Assembly (NCBI GenBank): GCA_021162265.1
Contig: JAGGZA010000032.1
Span: 1 to 31,267 of the forward strand
Length of the DNA: 31,267 nt
Source: Candidatus Aerophobota bacterium
Lineage (GTDB): Bacteria > Aerophobota > Aerophobia > Aerophobales > B3-G15
Reading direction: 5' to 3'
Part shown: one piece after another, positions 23,072-30,756 of the stretch
Numbering within the stretch: the stretch's first letter is position 1
How the letters are laid out: each line of letters begins with the position of its first letter
The notes under the pieces: generated by a model
The model's input: the letters and a program-made list of their open reading frames with translations, nothing else
What the model was told of the DNA's origin: nothing
Databases searched by the model: none
Program-made: the position numbers and the translations under genes

Positions 23072-25156
23072 TCAGCGTATAGCCATCTGTATAAGTTCTG
23101 TGGGGTCAAGAATAGGAATTACTTTTCCATCCCCTAAAACAGTTGCTCCTGCTATACCAGGAATATCAGCTACAATCCCCTCAAGAGGCTTGATGACAAT
23201 CTCCTCCTGTTGATGGAGAGCATCTACAATTAAACCAAGGTTTTTCCCTCCTCCATGAACAATCACCACCGGGACAAGACCTTGAAAATCTCTGGCTGTA
23301 GAAATCTTAAGCAGTTTTCTTAAATCAACTATTCCTAAAATCTCCTCTCGCAGAAGAGTAATCTTCCTTTCGAATACTTTTTTTATCCTTTCACCTGGTA
23401 TTTTCACTGTTTCCTTTATCGAACTTAAAGGAAGAGCAAACATCTGTCCTCCTGCTTCTATCAGAAGAACATTTACGATAGCAAGGGTAAGAGGTAGTCT
23501 TATAGCAAATGTGGTTCCTCTGTCAGGTTCTGTATCTATATCCACCTCTCCTTTTAATTCCTTGATGGTATTTCTTACAACATCCATACCCACTCCTCTC
23601 CCGGAAAGGTCAGTTACTTTCGCTGCGGTACTAAATCCGGGAAGAAATATAAGCTCAAGACATTCTCTTTTGCTTAAAATTTTTGCTCTTTCTGGAGTTA
23701 TAATTCCCTTCTTAATGGCTGTTTCCTTAAGCACCTCGGGATCCATCCCTCTACCATCATCGCTAATCTTGATAACCACAACTTCTCCCTCCTGAGAAGC
23801 AGAAAGTTTTATAGTACCATGAGAAGGCTTTCCTTTTGCCTCTCTTTCCTCAGGAAACTCTATACCATGGTCTATAGCATTACGAATTAAATGAACTAAG
23901 GGATCACTTATCTTCTCAATCATCATCTTGTCAAGCTGTGTTTCCTCTCCCGATAGCTCAAGCTCTATCTTTTTGCTCTTCTCGCGAGACAAATCTCTTA
24001 CCAGACGAGGGAATTTTCCAAAAAGTGACTTTATGGGAAGCATATGAAGTTCGGTTACTGTCATTTGAAGTTCAGTGGTAATCCTTCTCATAGTTTGAGC
24101 TGCCTGTTTTATCTCCTTTTTTATCTTTGAAGGGTCTTTCCCATTCTCAAGCTTTTGCAAAATAGAGTAAAAGGAACTTCTGTTTATTACCAGTTCTCCA
24201 ACAAGATTCATAAGACTGTCTAATTTTGATTCAGGTACTCGTATTGTCTTATCTACAAATTCTCTCTTCGGGAGAATTCTCTTTGAGGATTTTTGCGAAG
24301 TTTCACCATCACTCTCAAAGGCTTTTTTAATCTGTTCAATAGACTTTTCCAGATCAAAAGGACTTTCCTTATTCTCTTTAAAATCATTGATAAGCTGAAG
24401 TAGAAACTCATATCCTGACTTAAGTGCATTCAATAACTCAACAGATATAGGACGTTTCTCCTCTCTAATTTTTTGCAAAACTCTTTCCTGTTCCTTTGTT
24501 AAAATTTCGATTCTGGAAAGCTTCATATAATTTGAAGAACTTTTAAGAGAATGGACTGCCCTAAAAAATGCATCTATAAGATGAAAATCGGAAGAATTTT
24601 TTTCCAGACCTTCAAGACATTCTCTGATAGTAGTAAGATGCTGTTCAGCGGCTGTAAGGAATATCTGTTTTTCCTCCTCGCTGTATTTGCTGCTTTCTTT
24701 AGCAACTCCTTTTTCCTCCTTAATATGTTTTGTCCCCTCCGGATGAATAACTTCCTCTACCTTATTTATAAATTCCTGTATCTCTTTAAGATTGTAACTG
24801 CAGATTCTATTTATCCTTTCCTCTTCACCACTTGCTATATCTTCAATAAATCCCTTGAGAATATCCATTCCTTTAAAAAGAAGATCAATAATCTCTGAAG
24901 TAACTTTAATTTTTCCCTTGCGCAGATCATCAAGTACTGTTTCCAGTCTGTGAGAAGTCTCTGTTAACTGGATTAAGCCCAAAAAAGAAGAAGAACCTTT
25001 TATGGTATGAAAGGTCCGGAATATAGAATTTAAAAGCTCGGAATCCTCAGGATTCTCTTCCAACTGGAGAAGTCTTGGTTCCAAAGATTCAAGATGCTCT
25101 CGAGACTCGGCTATAAATTCACCAACAATAGCAGGGTCATTTAAAAACTCATTCAT
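23072..25156 (-). CDS. cheA: chemotaxis histidine kinase CheA with two Hpt domains
   Basis: The central kinase of a chemosensory array; it autophosphorylates and passes phosphate to CheY and CheB. The 694 residues contain Hpt1 with His50 in 'FRTFHTIKGSSSF' and Hpt2 with His202 in 'FRAVHSLKSSSNY'. They are followed by a dimerisation domain from about 300 ('IRVPESKLDSLMNLVGEL'), an HATPase domain (N-box 'LVHLIRNAIDHG', G-boxes 'DDGRGMD' and 'GRGVGMDVV'), and a CheW-like C-terminal domain (about 555-690). No clear P2 domain is seen between Hpt2 and the dimerisation domain. Two Hpt domains, both with intact histidines, are less common than one. It is the last gene of the operon, 36 bases after cheY. 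Confidence 0.95.
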   Translation of the reverse strand: MNEFLNDPAIVGEFIAESREHLESLEPRLLQLEENPEDSELLNSIFRTFHTIKGSSSFLGLIQLTETSHRLETVLDDLRKGKIKVTSEIIDLLFKGMDILKGFIEDIASGEEERINRICSYNLKEIQEFINKVEEVIHPEGTKHIKEEKGVAKESSKYSEEEKQIFLTAAEQHLTTIRECLEGLEKNSSDFHLIDAFFRAVHSLKSSSNYMKLSRIEILTKEQERVLQKIREEKRPISVELLNALKSGYEFLLQLINDFKENKESPFDLEKSIEQIKKAFESDGETSQKSSKRILPKREFVDKTIRVPESKLDSLMNLVGELVINRSSFYSILQKLENGKDPSKIKKEIKQAAQTMRRITTELQMTVTELHMLPIKSLFGKFPRLVRDLSREKSKKIELELSGEETQLDKMMIEKISDPLVHLIRNAIDHGIEFPEEREAKGKPSHGTIKLSASQEGEVVVIKISDDGRGMDPEVLKETAIKKGIITPERAKILSKRECLELIFLPGFSTAAKVTDLSGRGVGMDVVRNTIKELKGEVDIDTEPDRGTTFAIRLPLTLAIVNVLLIEAGGQMFALPLSSIKETVKIPGERIKKVFERKITLLREEILGIVDLRKLLKISTARDFQGLVPVVIVHGGGKNLGLIVDALHQQEEIVIKPLEGIVADIPGIAGATVLGDGKVIPILDPTELIQMAIR

Positions 25157-25192
25157 TTTTTCCCTCTTAAAATTTAATTATTACAAAAATTC

Positions 25193-25558
25193 TTATTCTA
25201 AAAGCATCTTTACATTCATAACGAGTGTTTTGGGATCTGTAGGTTTAACAAGATAAACATTTGCCCCTATCTTCAAACCTCTTTCTCTATCTTTCTCCTC
25301 CTCCTCGCTTGTAACTATAATAATGGGGAGATCGCGGTAAGCATCCTGCTTCCTCAATATTTCAATCATTTTTAAACCATCCATCTTGGGCATATTTATG
25401 TCTGCCACCACAAGGTCAAAATTTTTGCGGTACAACTTTTCCAGTGCATCTATTCCATTAATAGCTGTTTCTACTTCAAATCCTGCTGACTGGAGAATAA
25501 AAGCCTGCAAAGACCTTATAGTTGCTGAATCATCTACTACAAGTATACTTTTCTTCAT
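25193..25558 (-). CDS. cheY: CheY-like response regulator
   Basis: A 121-residue single receiver domain. Acidic residues Asp9/Asp10 ('VVDDSATIRS'), phospho-acceptor Asp53 ('VVADINMPKMDG'), switch Thr/Ser in 'IIVTSEEE' and the conserved Lys in 'VYLVKPTDP' are all present, so it should be phosphorylated, most likely by the adjacent CheA. There is no output domain; the target may be a flagellar motor, a pilus machine or another protein, and none is in the window. It sits between cheR1 (16 bases) and cheA (36 bases). Confidence 0.93.
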   Translation of the reverse strand: MKKSILVVDDSATIRSLQAFILQSAGFEVETAINGIDALEKLYRKNFDLVVADINMPKMDGLKMIEILRKQDAYRDLPIIIVTSEEEEKDRERGLKIGANVYLVKPTDPKTLVMNVKMLLE

Positions 25559-25574
25559 TTGTTTCCCCTCCCCT

Positions 25575-26405
25575 TTACTCTTTCATGTAAGCAAGACCAT
25601 TTTTAAACCTTACCAGTTTAAAAGCAGCACTAAGGCGGGAAATGGATTCACTTGAACCCAGAAAAATATACCCACCTTTGTTAAGAGCATCATAAAAGTA
25701 ACTTATCACCCTCTTGCTATTTTCAAAGTCAAAGTAAATTAGCACATTCCTGCAAAATATGAAATCAAATCCTCTCATTAACTGCATTTTCCTTCTATCA
25801 GTAAGATTGAGGTAATCAAAACGAACAATCTTTTTAACCTCCGGTTTAATTGCATAATGCGTATCAAAGGAAATAAAATATTTTTTTCTGTATTCAACAG
25901 GCACATCTTTTAAAGATCTTGGACCATATACTGCTTCTCTACATCTTTTAAGAGACCTTGTATTTATATCAGTACCGATTATGTCTATCATCCAGGTGTG
26001 AAAGTCCTCTATCATCTCAAGAAGAATGATAGCCAGCGTGTAAGGCTCCTCACCCGTGGAACAACCTGCACTCCATATCCGCAAACTTTTCCTGTGCACT
26101 TTTCTCTTTGCCTCGCAAACAAGAGGTAAAATGTCCTCAGCAAACATTTTTAGCTGAGGATAATCTCTGAAAAAGTAGGTTTCAGGAATTGTGATGGTTT
26201 CTATAAATACAGATAATTCCTCTGAGTCTTGATTAATCATCTGCCAGTATTCTCTGGGACTCTGTAAATTGTACTCTTCCATACGAGCTGAAATCCTGCT
26301 TTCCAGAAAATATTTCTTTCTCTCATCAAAAAATATTCCAGTTTTCCTGTTAATAAAACTTTGAAATAACCTGAAATCCTGCTGAGAAAGACCTATTATC
26401 TGCAT
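25575..26405 (-). CDS. cheR: CheR chemoreceptor methyltransferase, copy 1
   Basis: Uses S-adenosylmethionine to methylate glutamates on chemoreceptors for adaptation. The 276-residue protein has the CheR N-terminal helical domain, then 'ITIPETYFFRD' (about 92-102), the SAM-binding 'LRIWSAGCSTGEEPYTLA', 'IIGTDINTRSL' and 'DFIFCRNVLIYFD'. All key motifs look intact, and there is no TPR extension. It differs clearly from the second CheR at 29191-29988, so this is not a recent duplication. It lies between the HEAT-repeat gene and cheY. Confidence 0.94.
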   Translation of the reverse strand: MQIIGLSQQDFRLFQSFINRKTGIFFDERKKYFLESRISARMEEYNLQSPREYWQMINQDSEELSVFIETITIPETYFFRDYPQLKMFAEDILPLVCEAKRKVHRKSLRIWSAGCSTGEEPYTLAIILLEMIEDFHTWMIDIIGTDINTRSLKRCREAVYGPRSLKDVPVEYRKKYFISFDTHYAIKPEVKKIVRFDYLNLTDRRKMQLMRGFDFIFCRNVLIYFDFENSKRVISYFYDALNKGGYIFLGSSESISRLSAAFKLVRFKNGLAYMKE

Positions 26406-26422
26406 TGTTCACTCCTTTCCCG

Positions 26423-27547
26423 CTATTCAACGACAGATGAGAGTTTTCTCAACGCTTTGTTTGCCAATTCCCTTAACTCCTTATCGTTATCATATAGAAA
26501 AACTTCCAAAATTTCCCTTGCAGCTTCTATATATTCCTCGTTTAAAGATAATGAAGTAAACTCAGGCTCAATTGTAAGCAAAGCTCTCATCACCTCCTCT
26601 CTTACTTCTTCCTCGTCAGATAAAAGAGGAATTAAAAAAGCAGTAGCTTCTTTATCTTTTGCGACACCAAGGATAAAAGCCACATTCTTTCTCGTTCTCG
26701 CGGAAGGATCGTTTAGAAGCTTACGTAGAATGCTCAACTTCTCAGGATAACTTTTCAACTTAGAATAAACCTCTCTCTTGTTTTTTCTTGCTATTTTAGC
26801 TATGGCTTCTATTGCCACTTTATTTAACAAAGACGAATCGAGACAGGACAGAAGATAATCAATAGCCTTCACATCCCCTATTTCACCAAGAGATTTAACT
26901 AAAGTGAAAATAATTAAGGGATCTTTACTTGAAGAGAGTTTCATAAGTTCCTCAATTACACAAGGCTCCTTTATTTTTCCAAGAGCCTCCACTGCATTGT
27001 AAACAAGCCATTTTCTATTTTTTAAATTTTTCCTGACCTTCAAAACCTTCAAAAGAGCCTCCACCGCCTTTTTATCTTTTATATTTCCCAGAGCTTCGCA
27101 GGCAGAACAGGCAACATTGATATGAGGATCATCTAAAGCCAGAATAAGGTAAGAAACAGCTTCCGGACTGCCTATGTTTCCCATTATGTCACAGGCAAAT
27201 TTGCGAATATCATTATCTTTATCCTTAAGAAGTAAAGAAAGGGGCTTTATCGCGGGTTCTCCTATTTCTTCAAGGATTTCAATAACTATATTACGCAAAT
27301 CTACCTTTTCAGAGCGCAAAAGCGGAAGAATCTCCCGAACAACCTCCCTGCCATCTATCCTGGCAAGTGCCTCTGCTGCTGTTTCCTTTACAGCATCGGA
27401 TTTATCGTACAAAAGCATTATTAAGGGCTTTATTCCCTTTTTTTCTCTTCTCTCTCCTATAATACGAGCTGCGTATCTCTTATCCTCTTCATTTTTACTT
27501 TTTATCTTCTTCATAAGCTCACTAAACTGTATATCTGAAGCATCCAT
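26423..27547 (-). CDS. HEAT-repeat protein of the chemosensory operon
   Basis: A 374-residue, soluble, all-helical solenoid. Roughly nine HEAT/PBS-lyase-type repeats of about 31-40 residues can be followed, with units such as 'AVKETAAEALARIDGREVV', 'DIRKFACDIMGNIGSPEAV' and 'INVACSACEALGNIKDKKAV'. No enzyme motif, signal peptide or membrane helix is visible. Such solenoids usually bind other proteins. Its place inside the operon, 22 bases after cheB and 17 before cheR1, with a strong AGGAGG site, suggests a scaffold or regulator of the chemosensory complex. The partner is not known. Confidence 0.9.
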   Translation of the reverse strand: MDASDIQFSELMKKIKSKNEEDKRYAARIIGERREKKGIKPLIMLLYDKSDAVKETAAEALARIDGREVVREILPLLRSEKVDLRNIVIEILEEIGEPAIKPLSLLLKDKDNDIRKFACDIMGNIGSPEAVSYLILALDDPHINVACSACEALGNIKDKKAVEALLKVLKVRKNLKNRKWLVYNAVEALGKIKEPCVIEELMKLSSSKDPLIIFTLVKSLGEIGDVKAIDYLLSCLDSSLLNKVAIEAIAKIARKNKREVYSKLKSYPEKLSILRKLLNDPSARTRKNVAFILGVAKDKEATAFLIPLLSDEEEVREEVMRALLTIEPEFTSLSLNEEYIEAAREILEVFLYDNDKELRELANKALRKLSSVVE

Positions 27548-27569
27548 TCTTGAAAACCTCCTTTAATTT

Positions 27570-28667
27570 TTACCCCTCACTAATTACTGCCTCAACTATT
27601 GCCGAAGCTATCTCTGACACATCTGCTATTTTATCTACACATCCCCTTTCTATAGCGGCTTTAGGCATGCCAAAAATTATGGATGATGCTTCATCCTGGG
27701 CTATGGTCCTTCCCCCTTTCTCTTTAACTTTAACCATTGCTTCCGCTCCATCCTGCCCCATCCCCGTTAAGATAACACCAACCGTGTTCTCTCCATAAAG
27801 CTCCGCCACAGAAGACATGGTAACATCAACTGAAGGTCGATGGAGAGTATTAGATGGTTCCTTGCTCAGCCTTATTATTGCTCCCTTGCCAAGAGCTCTC
27901 CTGGCAACAGTCATATGGTAATCACCGGGTGCAAGATAGCCCTTCCCCACTTCAACCACATCTCCTGCTTCCGCCTCTTTTATCTCAAGAGCACTTGCTG
28001 CATTAAGCCTTTCTGCAAAAGCACGAGTAAAATTTGGAGGCATATGTTGAACAATTAAAAGCGAGGCAGGAAGATCTTTTGGTAAATAAGGAATTATTTT
28101 CATCAAAGTTTGAGGTCCACCAGTGGAAACTCCGATAGCTACAGCTTTTTCAGATATGCAAGCTCTGGTTCTTACCTTTCTAAACAGCACCTTTTTCTCT
28201 GTCACCAATGATTTAGCAGATGCTTTGTTTCCTACTTTTGCGAAAGCAGCTGCTTTTACCTTGGCAATTATTTCCTTTTTTTGCCTGCCTATATCAAGGG
28301 ATATTGTCCCTGATAGCTTAGGAATAAAATCTACTGCCCCAAGCTCCAGTGCTCTGAAGGTCTCGTAAGCCCCTTCCTGTGTGAGAGAACTTATCATAAC
28401 TACAGGCAAGGGATGTGTAGACATAATATGTCTCAAACAGGTTAAACCATCCATATGAGGCATATTTATATCAAGAGTAATTACATCGGGATTTACCTCC
28501 TGAAGTTTTTCCAGTGCATCTTCTCCACTTCTTGCTATGCCAATTACTTCAATTAAAGGATCAGATTCCAGAATTTGCCTTATTGCCTTGCGCATAAAGG
28601 CTGAATCATCTACAACCAGAACCTTTATCTTATGATAACCTGAAAATATTTTATTAATCTTTCCCAT
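27570..28667 (-). CDS. cheB: CheB protein-glutamate methylesterase/deamidase
   Basis: A 365-residue response regulator-methylesterase that removes methyl groups from receptors (and may deamidate glutamines). It has an N-terminal receiver with Asp20/Asp21 ('LVVDDSAFMRK') and phospho-acceptor Asp66 ('ITLDINMPHMDG'), and a linker (about 125-175). The esterase domain carries the catalytic Ser in 'AIGVSTGGPQTLMK', His in 'IVQHMPPNFTRAFAERL' and Asp in 'GVILTGMGQDGAEAM'. All catalytic residues are present. The ATG has a GAGGAG site. It starts 9 bases after cheD. Confidence 0.97.
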   Translation of the reverse strand: MGKINKIFSGYHKIKVLVVDDSAFMRKAIRQILESDPLIEVIGIARSGEDALEKLQEVNPDVITLDINMPHMDGLTCLRHIMSTHPLPVVMISSLTQEGAYETFRALELGAVDFIPKLSGTISLDIGRQKKEIIAKVKAAAFAKVGNKASAKSLVTEKKVLFRKVRTRACISEKAVAIGVSTGGPQTLMKIIPYLPKDLPASLLIVQHMPPNFTRAFAERLNAASALEIKEAEAGDVVEVGKGYLAPGDYHMTVARRALGKGAIIRLSKEPSNTLHRPSVDVTMSSVAELYGENTVGVILTGMGQDGAEAMVKVKEKGGRTIAQDEASSIIFGMPKAAIERGCVDKIADVSEIASAIVEAVISEG

Positions 28668-28676
28668 CTTTTCTCC

Positions 28677-29174
28677 TCACAAAAATCTTTCTTTTCTTTG
28701 AGATGTTCTCAAGGTAACCTTGCCTGTATCAAGGTCCAGTTCCATGCTTCTGGGGATATTTCCCAGAACTTCCTCTGCAGCCAGAATTATTCCATATTTT
28801 TTAAGACAGTATTTCACTTTATCCACATTCTGCCTGCCAACATCAAGCTTAAAAGGAATATTAGAGGGAAGACCAAACATATCTGCGCCACCTGCAATTT
28901 TAGCTACTGTAAAATTCAGCTTTGCCCCTGCCTCTTCCATCATCTCAATCATTAAGGGAATAGCACTATCAGCAAATTTGGCATCCCGACTATTTTTATT
29001 CCGAGTGCCCATGTCCCTGTAACTTGGCAAAGTTATATGAGCAAGTCCACCGATTTTATGATAAACATCATAAAGAGCAACTCCAACACAGGAGCCCAGA
29101 TTGTGAGTGACAAGAACTGCGGGAGCTTTTGCCACTTTAAATTCGCCAATACCTACATTAACCACCTTTTTCAT
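28677..29174 (-). CDS. cheD: CheD chemoreceptor glutamine deamidase
   Basis: CheD deamidates receptor glutamines and in some bacteria works with CheC to stimulate CheY dephosphorylation. The 165-residue protein has the catalytic Cys in 'THNLGSCVGVALYD' and the His in 'IGGLAHITLPS', and the conserved 'KIAGGADMFG'. No cheC is visible in this operon. The ATG is 12 bases from AGGAGG, slightly far but with no better start. It is 16 bases after cheR2 and 9 before cheB. Confidence 0.95.
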   Translation of the reverse strand: MKKVVNVGIGEFKVAKAPAVLVTHNLGSCVGVALYDVYHKIGGLAHITLPSYRDMGTRNKNSRDAKFADSAIPLMIEMMEEAGAKLNFTVAKIAGGADMFGLPSNIPFKLDVGRQNVDKVKYCLKKYGIILAAEEVLGNIPRSMELDLDTGKVTLRTSQRKERFL

Positions 29175-29190
29175 TGCAAATTAGAACCTC

Positions 29191-29988
29191 CTAAGTTTTT
29201 TGATAAAAGCACTCTCCCACACACCTGAAACCTGCATCATGAGGACACAGTATCTTTTCAGTACTTCCAAAAAAGAGAATACCGACCTTTTTTAAAGAAC
29301 TGTGTAACTTGCCTATTAAAACATTTTTAACACTATCTTCCAGGTATATAAGCATATTACGGCAAAGGATAAGCGAAAAAAATTCCTTTGGAAATTCCTC
29401 CTCCAGCAGATTCATCTTTTTGAACTTCACCCTTTTTTTTATACTCTCTATTACCTTGAATTTACCTTCTCCTTCTCTAATAAAAAATCTTTTCAATCTT
29501 TGAGGAGAAACATTTCTAAGGCGTATCCTGTCATAAATTCCCTGTTTTGCCTTGCTTAAAGCGACCTCATCTATATCTGTGGCAAGAATCCGATTGGCTA
29601 CCCCGGGAAACTTCTCTTCAAGAATAATCGCAAGAGAGTAAGGCTCTTCTCCTGTAGCACAAGCTGCACTCCATATCCTTAAATTGGGGGTTTTTGTTAA
29701 AAGATGTGGGATTATTCTCCTTTCCAGTTCCTGAAAGCGATCTGGATCACGGAAAAACTCAGAAAAATTTATAGTAATATAACCTAAAAACTTCTCATAC
29801 TCTTGAGGATTACTTTCCAGAAAGTACCAGTATTTTCTTAGTGTAGGAAAACCCATTCTGTAGCTCGATTCTATTATCCGACGCTGCATTTGACGAGGTT
29901 TATACGCATCAAGGTCAATACCTGATGTTTCTAAAATTTTTTTCTTAAAATACTCGTAATCAACTCTCAAAAGAACCTCTTTCTCCAC
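29191..29988 (-). CDS. cheR: CheR chemoreceptor methyltransferase, copy 2
   Basis: A second, divergent 265-residue CheR in the same operon. It has the N-terminal helical domain, 'ITINFSEFFRDPDRF', the SAM motif 'LRIWSAACATGEEPYSLAI', 'ILATDIDEVALSKA' and 'LILCRNMLIYLE', so it should be active. The start is GTG, with GGAGG eight to nine bases upstream, and overlaps the parA 3' end by 29 bases; a TTG six codons later is an alternative. Two intact CheR enzymes in one operon suggest separate receptor sets or separate substrates. Confidence 0.93.
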   Translation of the reverse strand: MEKEVLLRVDYEYFKKKILETSGIDLDAYKPRQMQRRIIESSYRMGFPTLRKYWYFLESNPQEYEKFLGYITINFSEFFRDPDRFQELERRIIPHLLTKTPNLRIWSAACATGEEPYSLAIILEEKFPGVANRILATDIDEVALSKAKQGIYDRIRLRNVSPQRLKRFFIREGEGKFKVIESIKKRVKFKKMNLLEEEFPKEFFSLILCRNMLIYLEDSVKNVLIGKLHSSLKKVGILFFGSTEKILCPHDAGFRCVGECFYQKT

Positions 29989-30745
29989 CTCTGATTACCT
30001 CCATAGCAAGCTTTCTGTATGCTGTTGCACCGTTACAGCGATGGTCGTAAAGCAAGACAGGGAGTCCATATTCTGGAGCTTCAGCTAACCTCGTGCTAAT
30101 GGGGATTACTGTATTAAAAACCTTTTCTTTAAAGTCTTCTCTCAACTTCCTCAACACACTCTGGCTTATCCTTGTCCTTCTATCATACATAGTGGCTAAT
30201 ACCCTTATTCTGCAAAGACCAGGATTAATCTTCATCTTTACTATATCTGCAGTATTTAAGAGCTGTTTCAGTCCTCTCAAAGCAAAAAATTGGGTTTGAA
30301 CTGGTACTATAACCTTATGAGCAATGGCAAGAGCATTTAAAGTTAACACTCCAAGGGAAGGAGGTGTATCCAGAAGGATATAATCGTATTCTGAAATCAC
30401 AGGATTAATCTTTTCTTTTAACACAAGTCCACCTCCTATTAGCTGACGCAGTCTCTTCTCTGCCATAGAGAGGGAAAATTTAGCCGGAATAAGAAAAAGG
30501 CCCTTCACTTTTGTAGAGTAAATAGCCTTCTTTACCTGAACCCTGGAGTCAAACAATACTTCCGTTATACAAAGTTGCGAAAGGTAAATCTTGATACCAA
30601 GACCTGAGGTAGCACCTGATTGAGGATCAAGATCTATTAATAAGACCTTCCTTTCTGACGCTGCAATAAACGATGCAAGATTTATAGCAGTGGTTGTCTT
30701 ACCGCACCCTCCCTTGGGATTGGCAATGGCTATAATTTCTGCCAT
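29960..30745 (-). CDS. parA: ParA/MinD-type ATPase of the chemosensory operon
   Basis: A 261-residue P-loop ATPase of the ParA family. It shows the deviant Walker A 'PKGGCGKTTTAINLA' (signature Lys11 and Lys16), Walker A' 'VLLIDLDPQSGATSGLG' and Walker B 'YILLDTPPSLGVL'. Members dimerise with ATP and position cargo on DNA or membrane. There is no parB or plasmid gene nearby. It lies between cheW (11 bases) and cheR2 (29-base overlap), which recalls ParC/PpfA-like proteins known to place chemosensory arrays in Vibrio and Rhodobacter. That role is inferred from context; a Soj-type chromosome function is less likely. Confidence 0.93.
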   Translation of the reverse strand: MAEIIAIANPKGGCGKTTTAINLASFIAASERKVLLIDLDPQSGATSGLGIKIYLSQLCITEVLFDSRVQVKKAIYSTKVKGLFLIPAKFSLSMAEKRLRQLIGGGLVLKEKINPVISEYDYILLDTPPSLGVLTLNALAIAHKVIVPVQTQFFALRGLKQLLNTADIVKMKINPGLCRIRVLATMYDRRTRISQSVLRKLREDFKEKVFNTVIPISTRLAEAPEYGLPVLLYDHRCNGATAYRKLAMEVIRGGERGSFES

Positions 30746-30756
30746 TAAACTTCTTG

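Noticed and set aside
27174..27566. 130-residue plus-strand frame opposite the HEAT-repeat gene
   Set aside because: Serine- and leucine-rich mirror of the helical repeats on the minus strand; not a plausible protein.
29960..30745. ParA gene as evidence for a plasmid or partition locus
   Set aside because: There is no parB, parS-like site or replication gene, and the gene lies within a chemosensory operon.
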